A stretch of DNA of 52,429 nucleotides. Source: Bacteroidota bacterium. GTDB taxonomy: Bacteria; Bacteroidota; Bacteroidia; Chitinophagales; Chitinophagaceae. Below the pieces are notes generated by a model. It worked only from the letters and a program-made list of their open reading frames with translations, had not been told where the DNA came from and did no database searches. The position numbers and the translations under genes were made by a program. Where the stretch lies: the NCBI GenBank assembly GCA_013289015.1, contig JABDAV010000011.1, positions 1-52,429 of the forward strand. The letters run 5' to 3'. Positions 34,534 through 44,244 of the stretch are shown piece after piece (the stretch's first letter is position 1; every line of letters begins with the position of its first letter).

Positions 34534-35601
34534 TTAAGCAAACCTGTGTGTTGGTTTCGGAAATCCCGGTTTGAAAGCAGACAATGATTGCACCTGTATT
34601 TTACAATTCGCTTTTAAAGCAGTTTCCTCTATCGACTGAAATAGTATCTGTTGTAATATTTCAGGTTCTGTTTGCACTCTCGCATTTACAATTACAGAAG
34701 CTTTGAATGAAATTCCATTCACAATTATTTGCCTGTGCTGATGCGATGTTGTATAACTTATTTTATATTGCTCGTTGCCATCATCAATAAAAAATTTTAA
34801 ATGCCCGATGGTAAGTTCCTGCAGGTTTATCTTTTCATAAATAATTTCTGCAAGCAATGCTGCAGCTTTCACAGCCGGTATTTTTTCTGTTTGAACAGAA
34901 AGCACTGCATCAAGCCATGCAAGTTTTGCTTCGCCGGCACCATAAATTTCATAATCAATATCAAGTGATTTTCGTTGCGATTTCGATTCATTGCTGAAAC
35001 AATCTTTCCATTGCTGAATATCTTTTTCATTAAGTGAGTTTTGCAATAAAATCTTTTTTGATGCATAATCCTGTTTAATTACTTCCTGAACTTCTGCAAG
35101 TTCAACATCGGTTAACAAGTCTGTTTTATTTAACACCAAAATATCAGCTTCTTCCATCTGCTTCTTAAAAATGTATCGCACAGAACCATCAATAAAAGAA
35201 GAAGTACCTTTGATTAAAGAATACAATAAAGCTGCATCAACAAACACAGAAATATTTACTGTTAATTCAGGATGCATTTCTGCCAGCGGCTTTGCAATGG
35301 TTGCAACAATATCAGTACATGAGCCAACAGACTCTGCAAAAATTATATCAGGATTTATTTGTTCGCTGAAATAATAAATGTTTTGCATCAGGTCATTATA
35401 ATTACAACAAAAACACCCGTTGATTACTTCTTTTACAGGAATAGAAAAGCTTTCTATGAATTTACTGTCAACCAGTTCTTCGCCCTGGTCGTTTGTAATA
35501 ACTGCAACTTTTTTATTTTGTTTCAACAATAATGCACAAGCCTGTTGAATAGCTGTTGTTTTACCGCTGCCTAAAAAACCACCTGTTAGTATCAGTTTCA
35601 T
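34534..35601 (-). CDS. CobW/G3E-family GTPase (metallochaperone type)
   Basis: The 355-residue protein has an N-terminal P-loop GGFLGSGKTT (7-16), the CxCC metal-binding motif in NGCFCCNYND (C63, C65, C66), a Walker-B-like region (DIIFAESVGS) and the guanine motif NKTD (158-161). The C-terminal 150 residues are the CobW_C-like part and are less conserved. Members deliver zinc or other metals to target enzymes using GTP. No zinc-uptake or Zur-linked gene is nearby, so the metal is unknown. It is divergent from the rhamnosidase, with about 100 bases between. Confidence 0.88.
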   Translation of the reverse strand: MKLILTGGFLGSGKTTAIQQACALLLKQNKKVAVITNDQGEELVDSKFIESFSIPVKEVINGCFCCNYNDLMQNIYYFSEQINPDIIFAESVGSCTDIVATIAKPLAEMHPELTVNISVFVDAALLYSLIKGTSSFIDGSVRYIFKKQMEEADILVLNKTDLLTDVELAEVQEVIKQDYASKKILLQNSLNEKDIQQWKDCFSNESKSQRKSLDIDYEIYGAGEAKLAWLDAVLSVQTEKIPAVKAAALLAEIIYEKINLQELTIGHLKFFIDDGNEQYKISYTTSHQHRQIIVNGISFKASVIVNARVQTEPEILQQILFQSIEETALKANCKIQVQSLSAFKPGFPKPTHRFA

Positions 35602-35702
35602 ACAAGCAATATAAATTTTTTACAGGACAGTACATAACAGCTGAAATTTTATTCTGCCCGATTTTCACAAATTCATTTTATATTAACGCCAATTATATTG
35701 CC

Positions 35703-38393
35703 ATGAAAAAATTATCAGCGCTGTTATTTATTTTAATTGCAATTGCCGGTCGCGCACAGATTTCAGTAAATAATCTTCTTACAGAAAATCGCATCAATCC
35801 AATTGGGATTGATAACCTGCAACCTTGTTTTAGCTGGCAGCTTGCATCAGGTGAAAGAAATGTAATGCAATCAGCTTATGAAATAAATGTTACCGAAGGA
35901 AAAACTACTATGTGGAGCAGCGGTAAAATTTTATCTGATTCATCTGTGCACGTTGCATACAAAGGCAGCGCGTTGGAAAGCGCAAAAAAATACCAATGGA
36001 AGATTAGAGTTTGGGATGCCGGCAACAAAGCATCGTCATGGAGCGAGCCTGCATATTTTCAAACAGGTTTATTAAATGCTTCAGACTGGAAAGCAAAATG
36101 GATAATGCCGGGCTATATAGAAGACACTGTAATGCGGCCTTCGCCATTATTCAGAAAAGAATTTTCATCAAACAAAAAAATAATCAGCGCTATTGCTTAC
36201 ATAACTGCACATGGTTTATATGAAGCCTCTATAAACGGCAAACGTATTAGTGATGCATACCTGACACCTGGATGGACGTCGTACAAAACAAGATTGCAGT
36301 ACCAGGTTTATGATGTAACGACATTGATCAATAACGGTAATAATGCAATTGGTGTAATGTTAGGCAACGGATGGTATCGTGGCATAATTGGCTTCTCAGA
36401 TAATATAAATATTTATGGAAAAGATATAGCGCTGTTGTGCCAGGTTAATATACAATATGCAGATGGATCGATACAAACTATAACTTCAGATGATTCATGG
36501 AAATCATCAACGGGCGAAATACGTTACGCAGAAATTTATAACGGTGAAACCATCGATGCACGCATGAATAAAACAGGATGGACAATGCCCGGCTTCAACG
36601 ATGCAGATTGGAGTGGTGTAACCATTGGCAACTTTACGTTCGATAATTTGATTGCCACCGATAATGAACCGGTAAGAAAACATGAAACATTTAAACCGGT
36701 AAGAATCATCACTACACCAAAAGGAGAAAAAGTAATTGACTTTGGGCAAAATCTTGTTGGTTGGGTTGTTGTAAAAGTAAAAGGTAATCCCGGTGATACG
36801 ATTGTTATCTCACACGCTGAAGTGCTGGATAAAGCAGGTAATTTCTATACCACCAATCTTCGCAAAGCAAAAGCACAGGACACATATATTTTGAAAGGAG
36901 GTGATGAAGAAACATTTGAACCGCATTTTACATGGCATGGATTTCAATTTATAAAAGTAGAAGGTTATCCAGGCGAGTTAAAGCCTGAGAACTTTACAGC
37001 AGTTGCATTGTATTCTGATATGGAACCAACAGGAAATTTTTCATCATCCAATGCACTCATCAATCAATTGCAACACAATATTCAATGGGGACAACGCGGT
37101 AATTTTTTAGATGTTCCAACTGATTGTCCGCAACGCGATGAACGTTTGGGCTGGACAGGCGATGCGCAGGTGTTTTCCCGTACTGCATCATTCAACATGA
37201 ACGTAAATAGTTTTATGGCAAAGTGGTTGAAAGATGTTGCAGCCGATCAGCAAAATGGTGTTGTACCTTTTGTTATTCCCAACGTATTAGGTGCGCCAAT
37301 CAGCAGCGCAGGATGGGCCGATTGTTCAACCATAATTCCCTGGAATATGTATCTAGCTTATGGCGATAAAAAAATTCTTGAAGCCCAATACAGCAGTATG
37401 AAGGCTTATGTTGAAAGCATTCGTAAAGTAGCAAAAAATGATCTTTGGAATTCAGGTTTTCATTTTGGCGATTGGTTATTCTACAGGCCTGAAGACGATA
37501 ATGATGGCCGTGCTGCAGTAACAGATAAATATTTGATCGCACAATGCTTTTATGCAAACTCAACACAGCTTGTAATTAATGCCGCGAAAGTTTTAGGAAA
37601 AGATGGTGATGTACAAATATATTCAAACCTATTACTAAATATTAAAGCTGCATTTTTAAAAGAATATATGACGCCAAACGGACGACTTGTATCAGGTACG
37701 CAGACAGCATATGTGCTTGCATTGAATTTTGATATGCTGCCGGATTCATTACGTGCACAGGCAGCGCAAGGCCTTGCAGATAATATAAAAAGTTACGACA
37801 ATCATTTAACCACAGGTTTTTTGGGAACACCTTATTTGTGTCACGTACTCACCCGTTTTGGCTATACTGATGTTGCTTATAAATTGTTATTGCAGGACAC
37901 TTATCCATCATGGTTATATCCTGTAAAAATGGGCGCCACAACAATATGGGAAAGATGGGACGGCATTAAGCCTGACAGTACTTTCGAAACACCATCGATG
38001 AATTCTTACAACCATTATTCTTATGGCGCCATTGGTGATTGGATGTATAGAAAAATGGTAGGTATTGATACATACGATGATGGTGTTGGTTATAAGCATA
38101 TAAAAATCCAGCCGCACATTGGCGGAGGTTTTACAAAAGCGTCCGCATCGTTAAAAACTTACTACGGAACATTAAGCAATGCGTGGAGTGCAGCCGATAA
38201 TGAAACTGATATGGACGTAGAAATACCTGCAAATACAAAAGCTACAGTATATATTCCTGCAACTGATGCAAATGCTGTTACAGAAAGCGGCAAAAGTTTG
38301 TTTGATGATAATATTAAAGTTACTGCAACAGAAGATGGATATGTTGTTATGGAATTGGGTTCGGGTAAATATCATTTCGCAGTGAAGAAATAG
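35703..38393 (+). CDS. GH78 alpha-L-rhamnosidase
   Basis: The open frame begins at 35556, but the ATG at 35703 starts a proper signal peptide (MKKLSALLFILIAIAGRAQ), giving 896 residues. The layout is that of bacterial GH78: N-terminal beta domains (about 20-150 and 160-330, with TAHGLYEASINGKR and TPGWTSYKTRLQYQVYD), the (alpha/alpha)6 barrel, and a C-terminal beta domain. The catalytic cluster DCPQRDERLGWTGDAQVF lies around residues 475-492. It removes terminal L-rhamnose from pectin (RG-I) or plant glycosides. It stands alone, but with the GH51 enzyme it points to pectic substrates. Confidence 0.93.
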   Translation: MKKLSALLFILIAIAGRAQISVNNLLTENRINPIGIDNLQPCFSWQLASGERNVMQSAYEINVTEGKTTMWSSGKILSDSSVHVAYKGSALESAKKYQWKIRVWDAGNKASSWSEPAYFQTGLLNASDWKAKWIMPGYIEDTVMRPSPLFRKEFSSNKKIISAIAYITAHGLYEASINGKRISDAYLTPGWTSYKTRLQYQVYDVTTLINNGNNAIGVMLGNGWYRGIIGFSDNINIYGKDIALLCQVNIQYADGSIQTITSDDSWKSSTGEIRYAEIYNGETIDARMNKTGWTMPGFNDADWSGVTIGNFTFDNLIATDNEPVRKHETFKPVRIITTPKGEKVIDFGQNLVGWVVVKVKGNPGDTIVISHAEVLDKAGNFYTTNLRKAKAQDTYILKGGDEETFEPHFTWHGFQFIKVEGYPGELKPENFTAVALYSDMEPTGNFSSSNALINQLQHNIQWGQRGNFLDVPTDCPQRDERLGWTGDAQVFSRTASFNMNVNSFMAKWLKDVAADQQNGVVPFVIPNVLGAPISSAGWADCSTIIPWNMYLAYGDKKILEAQYSSMKAYVESIRKVAKNDLWNSGFHFGDWLFYRPEDDNDGRAAVTDKYLIAQCFYANSTQLVINAAKVLGKDGDVQIYSNLLLNIKAAFLKEYMTPNGRLVSGTQTAYVLALNFDMLPDSLRAQAAQGLADNIKSYDNHLTTGFLGTPYLCHVLTRFGYTDVAYKLLLQDTYPSWLYPVKMGATTIWERWDGIKPDSTFETPSMNSYNHYSYGAIGDWMYRKMVGIDTYDDGVGYKHIKIQPHIGGGFTKASASLKTYYGTLSNAWSAADNETDMDVEIPANTKATVYIPATDANAVTESGKSLFDDNIKVTATEDGYVVMELGSGKYHFAVKK

Positions 38394-38448
38394 CAGTAAG
38401 TAAGATTTTTTTGGTTACAAGCTAATGAACTCCGGTTAAGCACGGTGC

Positions 38449-38849
38449 AGCCCTGTCCCGTACCTGATGCTGCCGTGTGGACACAAATATGGACTATTTT
38501 GTTGGTAAAACATGTCATACACAGGTTTCGCTAACTGCTTTTCAGATGAACGATCAGATAGAAGGTGTTCAATAATTAATAGAGACTTATTTAGCAAAAG
38601 GCGTTCAATCAATCCGTCAATTATGCAGTTCTTCATCTGATGCGAAAAGATTTTACAGGTTTTTGAAGAATGAAAAAACAGAACGTATGGACAATCGCCA
38701 GATTAGGGGTTGGAATGCTATAGTAGTGAGAGACCTCCTCCTGGAATAACGATCTTATGGATGGGGATACAAAAATTTAATGGAATAAAAAAGGCTGGCT
38801 ATTGCAAAAAAATGTGTCCACACGGTAGGCATCGAGAGCGGGACAGGCT
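38449..38849. mobile_element. Decayed insertion element or MITE with imperfect inverted repeats
   Basis: The left arm (38449-38485) and right arm (38813-38849) are inverted copies: 13 identical bases (TGTGTCCACACGG) on the inner side, CATC, and GGGACAGG on the outer side, with small gaps between. Between them, a frame from 38489 reads MDYFVGKTC..., is broken by a TAA, and then reads SIRQLCSSSSDAKRFYRFLK, which resembles the N-terminal part of IS4/Tn5-type transposases. Everything after about 38720 has decayed. A further short match, TTTGGTTAC (38410-38418) and GTAACCAAA (38881-38889), may mark older outer ends. Confidence 0.6.
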
Positions 38850-38912
38850 CCAGGGCCGATGCCATGAAATACAAAAACCGGTAACCAAATAATGATTAAG
38901 CAGCTTTAAATA

Positions 38913-39704
38913 CTACGTATTCAATTTTACAAAACCACCATCAATGGGATAATCACATCCTGTTATAAAAGATGCTTCATTGCTGCACAGGTACAATGCC
39001 AGCTGCGCGATTTCTTCAGGCTTTCCCATACGGCCGATAGGTTGTGTTTTGGAAAGTTTATCAAACATCTCGGCTTCTTTACCGGGATAATTCTTTGCAA
39101 GAAAACCATCAACAAATGGTGTATGCACGCGACCAGGTGAAATGCTGTTACAACGAATATTATTTGAAAGAAAATCTTTTGCAACAGATAAAGTCATTGC
39201 ATATACAGCGCCCTTGGTTGCAGAATAAGCAAAGCGGTCATTCAAACCAACAAGCGCAGCAACAGAGGCCATATTTACAATGCTGCCGCCGGTTTGTTTC
39301 ATAAAAGGTAACACTTCATGTAAACAATTGTAAACGCCTTTTATGTTTACATTCATCAATCTTTCAAAATCTTCCGCGGCAGTATTTTCTGCTGTACCAA
39401 CATGTGCGATGCCTGCATTATTAATTAAGATATCAATCACTGTATGTTGTTCAACAATTTTTTCAATAACAGCCTTTACTTCCGTTTGATTTGAAATATT
39501 ACATTGATAAAAAAAGGCTTTGCTCTTTTCATTTACAATTTCACCGGCAACAGTTTTACTGCTTTCATTAATATCAATAATGCAAACTGTTGCACCTTGT
39601 TGTGCAAATAATATTGAAATAGCTTTTCCGATGCCGCTGCCACCACCGGTTACAATTGCAATCTTATTATCTAATCTGAACATTGGTTTTAAATTAAAAG
39701 TCAA
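38913..39704 (-). CDS. SDR-family dehydrogenase
   Basis: The 263-residue protein (256 if the Met at 39683, MFRLDNKIAIVTGG, is used) is a classical short-chain dehydrogenase. It has the cofactor loop TGGGSGIG, NNAG in the fourth strand, the catalytic Ser (VNMASVAAL) and the YSATK Tyr/Lys pair, and the C-terminal GCDYPIDGG. An acidic residue after the second strand (CIIDIN) suggests NAD. Its closest class may be sugar-acid dehydrogenases of fucose or rhamnose breakdown, which would suit the nearby rhamnosidase, but this is inference. It starts 7 bases after the other SDR gene and is the last of a three-gene operon. Confidence 0.88.
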   Translation of the reverse strand: MTFNLKPMFRLDNKIAIVTGGGSGIGKAISILFAQQGATVCIIDINESSKTVAGEIVNEKSKAFFYQCNISNQTEVKAVIEKIVEQHTVIDILINNAGIAHVGTAENTAAEDFERLMNVNIKGVYNCLHEVLPFMKQTGGSIVNMASVAALVGLNDRFAYSATKGAVYAMTLSVAKDFLSNNIRCNSISPGRVHTPFVDGFLAKNYPGKEAEMFDKLSKTQPIGRMGKPEEIAQLALYLCSNEASFITGCDYPIDGGFVKLNT

Positions 39705-39711
39705 AAAATAA

Positions 39712-40476
39712 TTAATAAGGAGAAGGACTTACACTCGTCCAGCCGCCATCAATAACAAGACTCTGCCCTGTTACATGTCTTGCTGCAGGTGCCACCATAA
39801 ACAAGGCTGCATTGGCAATATCTTCAACTGTCGCAGGTCTGCCCAAGGGTGTAATGCGGCTCCATGTATTTATGTAGCTTTCATCTTCGCCCGTTCGCTC
39901 TGTTATAGTTGCACCGGGCGCAATGGCATTAATGGAAATATTGTATGGAGACAATTCAACCACCAACGTTTTCGCCAGCATTTCAAGCGCTGCTTTTGTT
40001 ATACCATAAGCTGCTAAATTTTTATGTGCCTGGTGACCAGTTACAGAAGACATCAGCAAAATACTGCCGCCGCTTTTTTGTTGCCTTATTTGTTTTGCCG
40101 CAGCTTGTGTAAGCAAAAAACTTCCACCAATATTTAAGTTCATTACGCTCTGCAAAGCTTCAGGTTTGTAATTAAAAAAATCGCCAAACAAAGTAATGCC
40201 TGCATTGGCAACAGCAATGGTTAATTTGCCAAATTGTTGTACCGCTTCATCAACCATTTTCTGAATAAACGATACGTCTCCTGCATCACCTGCTAATGCA
40301 ATGCAATTGCCATATGCAGAAATTTTTGCAGCCGCATTTTTAGCGAGCGTTGCATCAATATCATTTAATAAAACAGATGCACCATTTGCACATAACTGTT
40401 TTGCAATTTCAAAACCAATTCCCTGGCCTGCACCGGTAATTACAGCAACTTCATTTGAAAAATAATCAGTGTACAT
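39712..40476 (-). CDS. SDR-family dehydrogenase (glucose/ribitol dehydrogenase-like)
   Basis: The 254-residue protein has the SDR cofactor loop TGAGQGIG, the Asp after the second strand (LLNDID) that favours NAD, ANAG, the catalytic Ser in LLMSSVTG and the YGITK motif. It ends with GQSLVIDGGW, as in most sugar dehydrogenases. It differs from the neighbouring SDR, so the two are not a recent duplication. It lies 15 bases after the GH13 gene and 7 before the second SDR. Substrate is unknown. Confidence 0.88.
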   Translation of the reverse strand: MYTDYFSNEVAVITGAGQGIGFEIAKQLCANGASVLLNDIDATLAKNAAAKISAYGNCIALAGDAGDVSFIQKMVDEAVQQFGKLTIAVANAGITLFGDFFNYKPEALQSVMNLNIGGSFLLTQAAAKQIRQQKSGGSILLMSSVTGHQAHKNLAAYGITKAALEMLAKTLVVELSPYNISINAIAPGATITERTGEDESYINTWSRITPLGRPATVEDIANAALFMVAPAARHVTGQSLVIDGGWTSVSPSPY

Positions 40477-40491
40477 TTTCTTTTTTTGGTT

Positions 40492-42063
40492 TTAATCGAC
40501 TACCCAAACTTCAATACCATAAGACTTTAATTTAAAGGATAAGATATTGTTGTTTTTAAAAGGCTGTGTGTCACCAAACAGTAATTTAATTTTTCTAAAC
40601 TTAATATCTTCCGGCTCAACATTTATTTTGATTTCCTGTATTGAACCCGAAAGATTAATTGCTATAATAGCTATTTGTTGATCGTAAGCACGCATGAAAG
40701 TTAATACGGAATCATTGTTATTATTGATTGTTTGATATTTTCCAAATGCAATTGCTTTATTTGATTTATGCAATGCGATCATCTTCTTATAAAAATTGTA
40801 CAGCGAGTTTGGATCATTCTTTTCTTCTTCCAGTGAAATACCATCACCGGGTTTAAGATTCGTGCTGTCCCACCATGGCCCCGAATTTTTATACCACAAA
40901 GCCATGCCTTTACCACTGTCTGATCTATACCATTCAAATGCCTCGCGTTGCGGAATATCATTGCCGTCTGTATTATTAAATTTTGAAAATCCGCCGCTGC
41001 CAAACATACCTAATTCCTGTCCGTAATAAATAGATGGAATTCCACCAATCAATAAATTTAATGCAGCACCGATTTTTTCTTTGTTAGTGTTTTTATTTAC
41101 GGCTGAAGCAAAACGCTTCATATCATGATTCTCAATAAATACAACCTGCGCTTTACCCGGCGGCGTTTTATTTAATGATATTTCTGCTGTTGCCCCGATT
41201 TTATTTTTATCAAAAGAAACGATGGCCATTTGCAAACCAAAATCAAAAACACGATCAACATTTCCGCTGGTGAAATAATCGAACCCATAAGAAAACCAAT
41301 TAGCCTGTTCTGCAGTAAATACAAGTTTTGGATTCACCAGTTTTAATCTTGCAAAAAGCGGCGACCAGAAATCTGCAAATAAATTGGCAAGCTGTGGTTT
41401 GTTATCCAACGTATCCATCATGTGATCGAGGCGAAAACCATCAACACCATCATCAAATTTTCCATCATCGTCCGGATCAACAAAATATTTAAAGAGTTTA
41501 AAATTATACTCCAATACATTTCTGCTTTTGAGATTTACAGTTGTTATCTTTTTAAATGTATTATCATAACCTGTTAATCCATTCAAACCAAAAACTATTG
41601 ATGATGGCTTTGTATGCGCTGAATCATCATACAAAATATAATCACTGTATTTTGAATTTAAATTATTATAAGAATCTTTCCACCACAAATGATCTTCTGT
41701 AACATATTGCGTTTCCATATCAAGATAAATCTTCATTCCATGCTGATGTATAGCTTTTACAAGATGTAAAAAATCATTCATTGAACCGTACGCTTCATCT
41801 ATCTTTTCAAAATCACCGGCAAAATAATTATGGTAATAAACAGATTCATATAAAGGCAATAATAATATAGCATTCACACCTAAATCCTGTAAGTAATCAA
41901 GCTTTGCATTGATGCCATTCAAATCGCCTTGCAGGTCGCCATTGCTGTCATAAAAACTGCGTTGGAAGAGATGATAAATAACTTCAGGTTGATTATTTGT
42001 TTGCGCAAAAGTTGAACTATTATAAAACATCAGCATCAACAAATACAAAACAATTATTTTCAT
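40492..42063 (-). CDS. GH13 alpha-amylase-family enzyme, secreted
   Basis: The ATG at 42063 gives 523 residues with a signal peptide (MKIIVLYLLMLMFYNSSTFAQ); a frame from 42081 adds six residues and is less likely. The GH13 triad is intact: D213 in GFRLDHMMD, E252 in VFTAEQAN and D314 in FIENHDMKR. The first conserved block is NAILLLPLYES. The family covers amylases, cyclomaltodextrinases and alpha-glucosidases; the exact activity is not readable. It lacks a lipoprotein Cys, so it is probably periplasmic, unlike the SusG-like enzyme. It heads an operon with two SDR genes. Confidence 0.9.
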   Translation of the reverse strand: MKIIVLYLLMLMFYNSSTFAQTNNQPEVIYHLFQRSFYDSNGDLQGDLNGINAKLDYLQDLGVNAILLLPLYESVYYHNYFAGDFEKIDEAYGSMNDFLHLVKAIHQHGMKIYLDMETQYVTEDHLWWKDSYNNLNSKYSDYILYDDSAHTKPSSIVFGLNGLTGYDNTFKKITTVNLKSRNVLEYNFKLFKYFVDPDDDGKFDDGVDGFRLDHMMDTLDNKPQLANLFADFWSPLFARLKLVNPKLVFTAEQANWFSYGFDYFTSGNVDRVFDFGLQMAIVSFDKNKIGATAEISLNKTPPGKAQVVFIENHDMKRFASAVNKNTNKEKIGAALNLLIGGIPSIYYGQELGMFGSGGFSKFNNTDGNDIPQREAFEWYRSDSGKGMALWYKNSGPWWDSTNLKPGDGISLEEEKNDPNSLYNFYKKMIALHKSNKAIAFGKYQTINNNNDSVLTFMRAYDQQIAIIAINLSGSIQEIKINVEPEDIKFRKIKLLFGDTQPFKNNNILSFKLKSYGIEVWVVD

Positions 42064-42300
42064 ACAGCGTATTTGATGCACAAAAAAACTATTTTAAAAA
42101 CCAACGGGCACAAAAAACTTTATAAATTTATTCGCTCATTGCAAACGGTATCCAGCCATAAACAATGCTGAAATAACAGGCCCCGGTTCTATATTGTATA
42201 TATGGATGACACCAACCGGTAACTATAGCCATTCTATTCTAAGATTTTATTGGATGATGAAGATATGGTTTGTATTACCAGGTTGATTACATGAAAACAC

Positions 42301-42404
42301 AGGTACCTGACGATAAATGATATTGCAATAAGGCTTATTGGTATCAGGCAGAACCGCACAATCCGTTTTCGCCATTACCTTCAAGAGATGAACAGGGAAG
42401 ATGA
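42301..42404 (+). pseudogene. 3' scrap of a DUF2961 (GH172-like) gene
   Basis: The plus strand reads RYLTINDIAI (42301-42330) and then, one frame over, AYWYQAEPHNPFSPLPSRDEQGR followed by a stop (42333-42404). This matches the end of DUF2961 proteins as I recall it, with an RYLPLQDDIASVAYWYQ-EPH-like block. A one-base shift separates the two parts, and the rest of the gene is gone or unreadable. The remainder of the gap at 42064-42453 holds nothing else I can name. Confidence 0.55.
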
Positions 42405-42453
42405 GTATTGATAATTAACAGATGCAATTTCGTCATCAAGCACATCTATGAAA

Positions 42454-42654
42454 CTATTTATTTAAGATTGTAGCTTTTTTGAATAAAGCTTCGCGCCGGA
42501 GCATTTTAGTGAACAACTGCAATTTTTCAATAGGGTAACGCATCATTTCTTCCTTTAGTTTATCATCTTCGGACTTATAAACAAATCCGGCGTGTGCCGG
42601 TTGTTGTTCATTCGCCTGGCTTAAATCTTCCGGATCATTATTTAGATTATTCAT
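42454..42654 (-). CDS. Small conserved protein of 66 residues
   Basis: I do not recognise a named family. The N-terminal half is acidic and disordered-looking (MNNLNNDPEDLSQANEQQPA). The C-terminal half is a clear amphipathic helix pair (MMRYPIEKLQLFTKMLRREA), ending ALFKKATILNK. Proteins with this ending seem familiar from Chitinophagaceae. It stands alone. Confidence 0.6.
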   Translation of the reverse strand: MNNLNNDPEDLSQANEQQPAHAGFVYKSEDDKLKEEMMRYPIEKLQLFTKMLRREALFKKATILNK

Positions 42655-43004
42655 ACCATGAAAGTCCTGTATGCAATTTGTAATAATATCCTGTTTCGAA
42701 GACTTTGTAAAAAGTTGCGATAAAGAAGAATACTATACTTTCTTAAGCGACAGTGTTATACGAGTAATCTTGGCCTTTTTTAAATATCTCATTCATCTTC
42801 ATCAACCTTATCATCACTAAAATCTTTCGGTATAACTGCGCTAAGGCATAGCGCAATAAATTCAATTCAGCTCTTTTATGGAGCTTGCGCAAAGTCTCTA
42901 ACATTTAAAAAACAATTCTTAACAAATATTTTTTTTGATGATTGAAACACTTCATCTATTTAGATAAGCCATTTATTTCAACTTCAAAAAAATTTCCTTC
43001 TTAT
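42655..43004. other. Gene-free stretch with one hairpin
   Basis: No gene is seen in about 350 bases. A hairpin TGCGCTA (42837-42843) and TAGCGCA (42849-42855), with a 5-base loop, stands out. AT-rich sequence follows, up to the start of the alpha-2-macroglobulin remnant. Confidence 0.4.
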
Positions 43005-43996
43005 ATGAAAGCTTCTTCCAAAACCGCGGTTATTAACCGCGCAGGTTTTTTATTGCTTCTGATCATCTTTTTCTCCTGTAACCACAAAACAAAACTGATA
43101 GAGGTTGACCCTGCATTCAGTCAATACATTGATGCATATACTTCAGGTGTTATTTCGAAAAAAAATACCATCCGTATTCAACTGGCTTCAGATGTGTCAA
43201 CTACACATAAGGTGAATGAAGAGATCAAAGACAAACTCTTTAGCTTCTCTCCTTGCTGTTGATGGAAAAGCGTATTGGATCGATGCACGCACCATAGAAT
43301 TTAACCCTAACAATGATCTTACGCCCGATCAGTTATATACTGTAAGTTTTAAGTTAGGTAACGTACTAAAAGTGCCTTCAAAGTTTAATGATTTCAATTT
43401 CATTATTAACGGCTTCAATCGATAACAAAACATTTCCCATCAGTTGGCAGCATAATGAATCGGCGAAAGAACACCAGTTTGTCGTTAATAACATTCCACG
43501 TACAAACAATGCACAAAAATTAATGTTGCAATGGGAAGGCGATGCTATTAATAGTAAATAACAAGGAGATAAAGAAATTGATGTGCCGGCACTCGGCGAT
43601 TTTAAATTATTAAATGTTCGTGCATCTGATGAAGATGAACAATATGCATTGCTTCAATTCAGTGACCCTATTTCTGCAGCACAAAGTTTAGATGGATTGA
43701 TAACAATAAGCAATATTGAAAATCCGGCTTATACAATTTTAGGAAGCGAAGTAAAAGTGTATGCAAGCGATGCATTGGATGGAAATTATACTGTGAATGT
43801 TTTACCGGGCATCGAGAATCAATGGGGTGATAAAACAGAAAAAACATACACGTCGAATGTATTTTTCGAGAATCGTTTGCCGAATGTAAAGATCAAAGGC
43901 AATGGAAATATTTTACCAGGTAGTACAGGGAAATTAGTGTTGCCATTTGAAGCCATCAACTTAAAAGCCGTTGATGTTTCTATCGTGTGTATTTAA
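43005..43996 (+). pseudogene. Alpha-2-macroglobulin-family gene, frameshifted and truncated
   Basis: Intact Bacteroidota relatives are lipoproteins of about 1,800 residues; here only N-terminal pieces remain. Piece one has a lipoprotein signal (LLLLIIFFSC) and EVDPAFSQYIDAYTSGVISK and leaves its frame near 43250. Piece two (VDGKAYWIDARTIEFNPN to FNFIING) ends in TAA at 43425. Piece three is in a third frame (TFPISWQHNESAKEHQF), has an in-frame TAA at 43559, continues as VPALGDFKLLNVRAS to LPGSTGKLVLPFEAINLKAV, and stops at 43996. About 100 residues also seem deleted between pieces two and three. Two shifts, one stop and a missing C terminus make this a dead gene, not a sequencing slip. Confidence 0.85.
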
Positions 43997-44085
43997 TTAT
44001 TGAATATTATAAAATCAAGAATGATTAAATTGTATTGACCGACCCTTGCTCAACATTCAGTAATCAATGTTCATTTGCGTGTAAC

Positions 44086-44118
44086 AAAAAACCCCGCCTA
44101 AGACTAAGCGGGGTTTTT
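44086..44118 (+). terminator. Strong bidirectional hairpin terminator
   Basis: The stem AAAAACCCCGC (44087-44097) and GCGGGGTTTTT (44108-44118) is perfect, with a 10-base loop and a T run at the end. It sits between the dead macroglobulin gene and the ArsR gene, perhaps left from the former. Confidence 0.85.
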
Positions 44119-44244
44119 CAACCCTAAACCCTTAAAAAACGGGCCAAAGTTAGTAAGATTTTGAATATTTTTAAAATTTGCTTTAAACCTTCCATGAAAG
44201 CACATTTTATTGGTATGAGATATATTCATAGCTAATTTTTTTAC

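Noticed and set aside
43005..43996. Three separate small genes instead of one pseudogene
   Set aside because: The three frames match consecutive parts of one alpha-2-macroglobulin N terminus, so they are pieces of a single broken gene.
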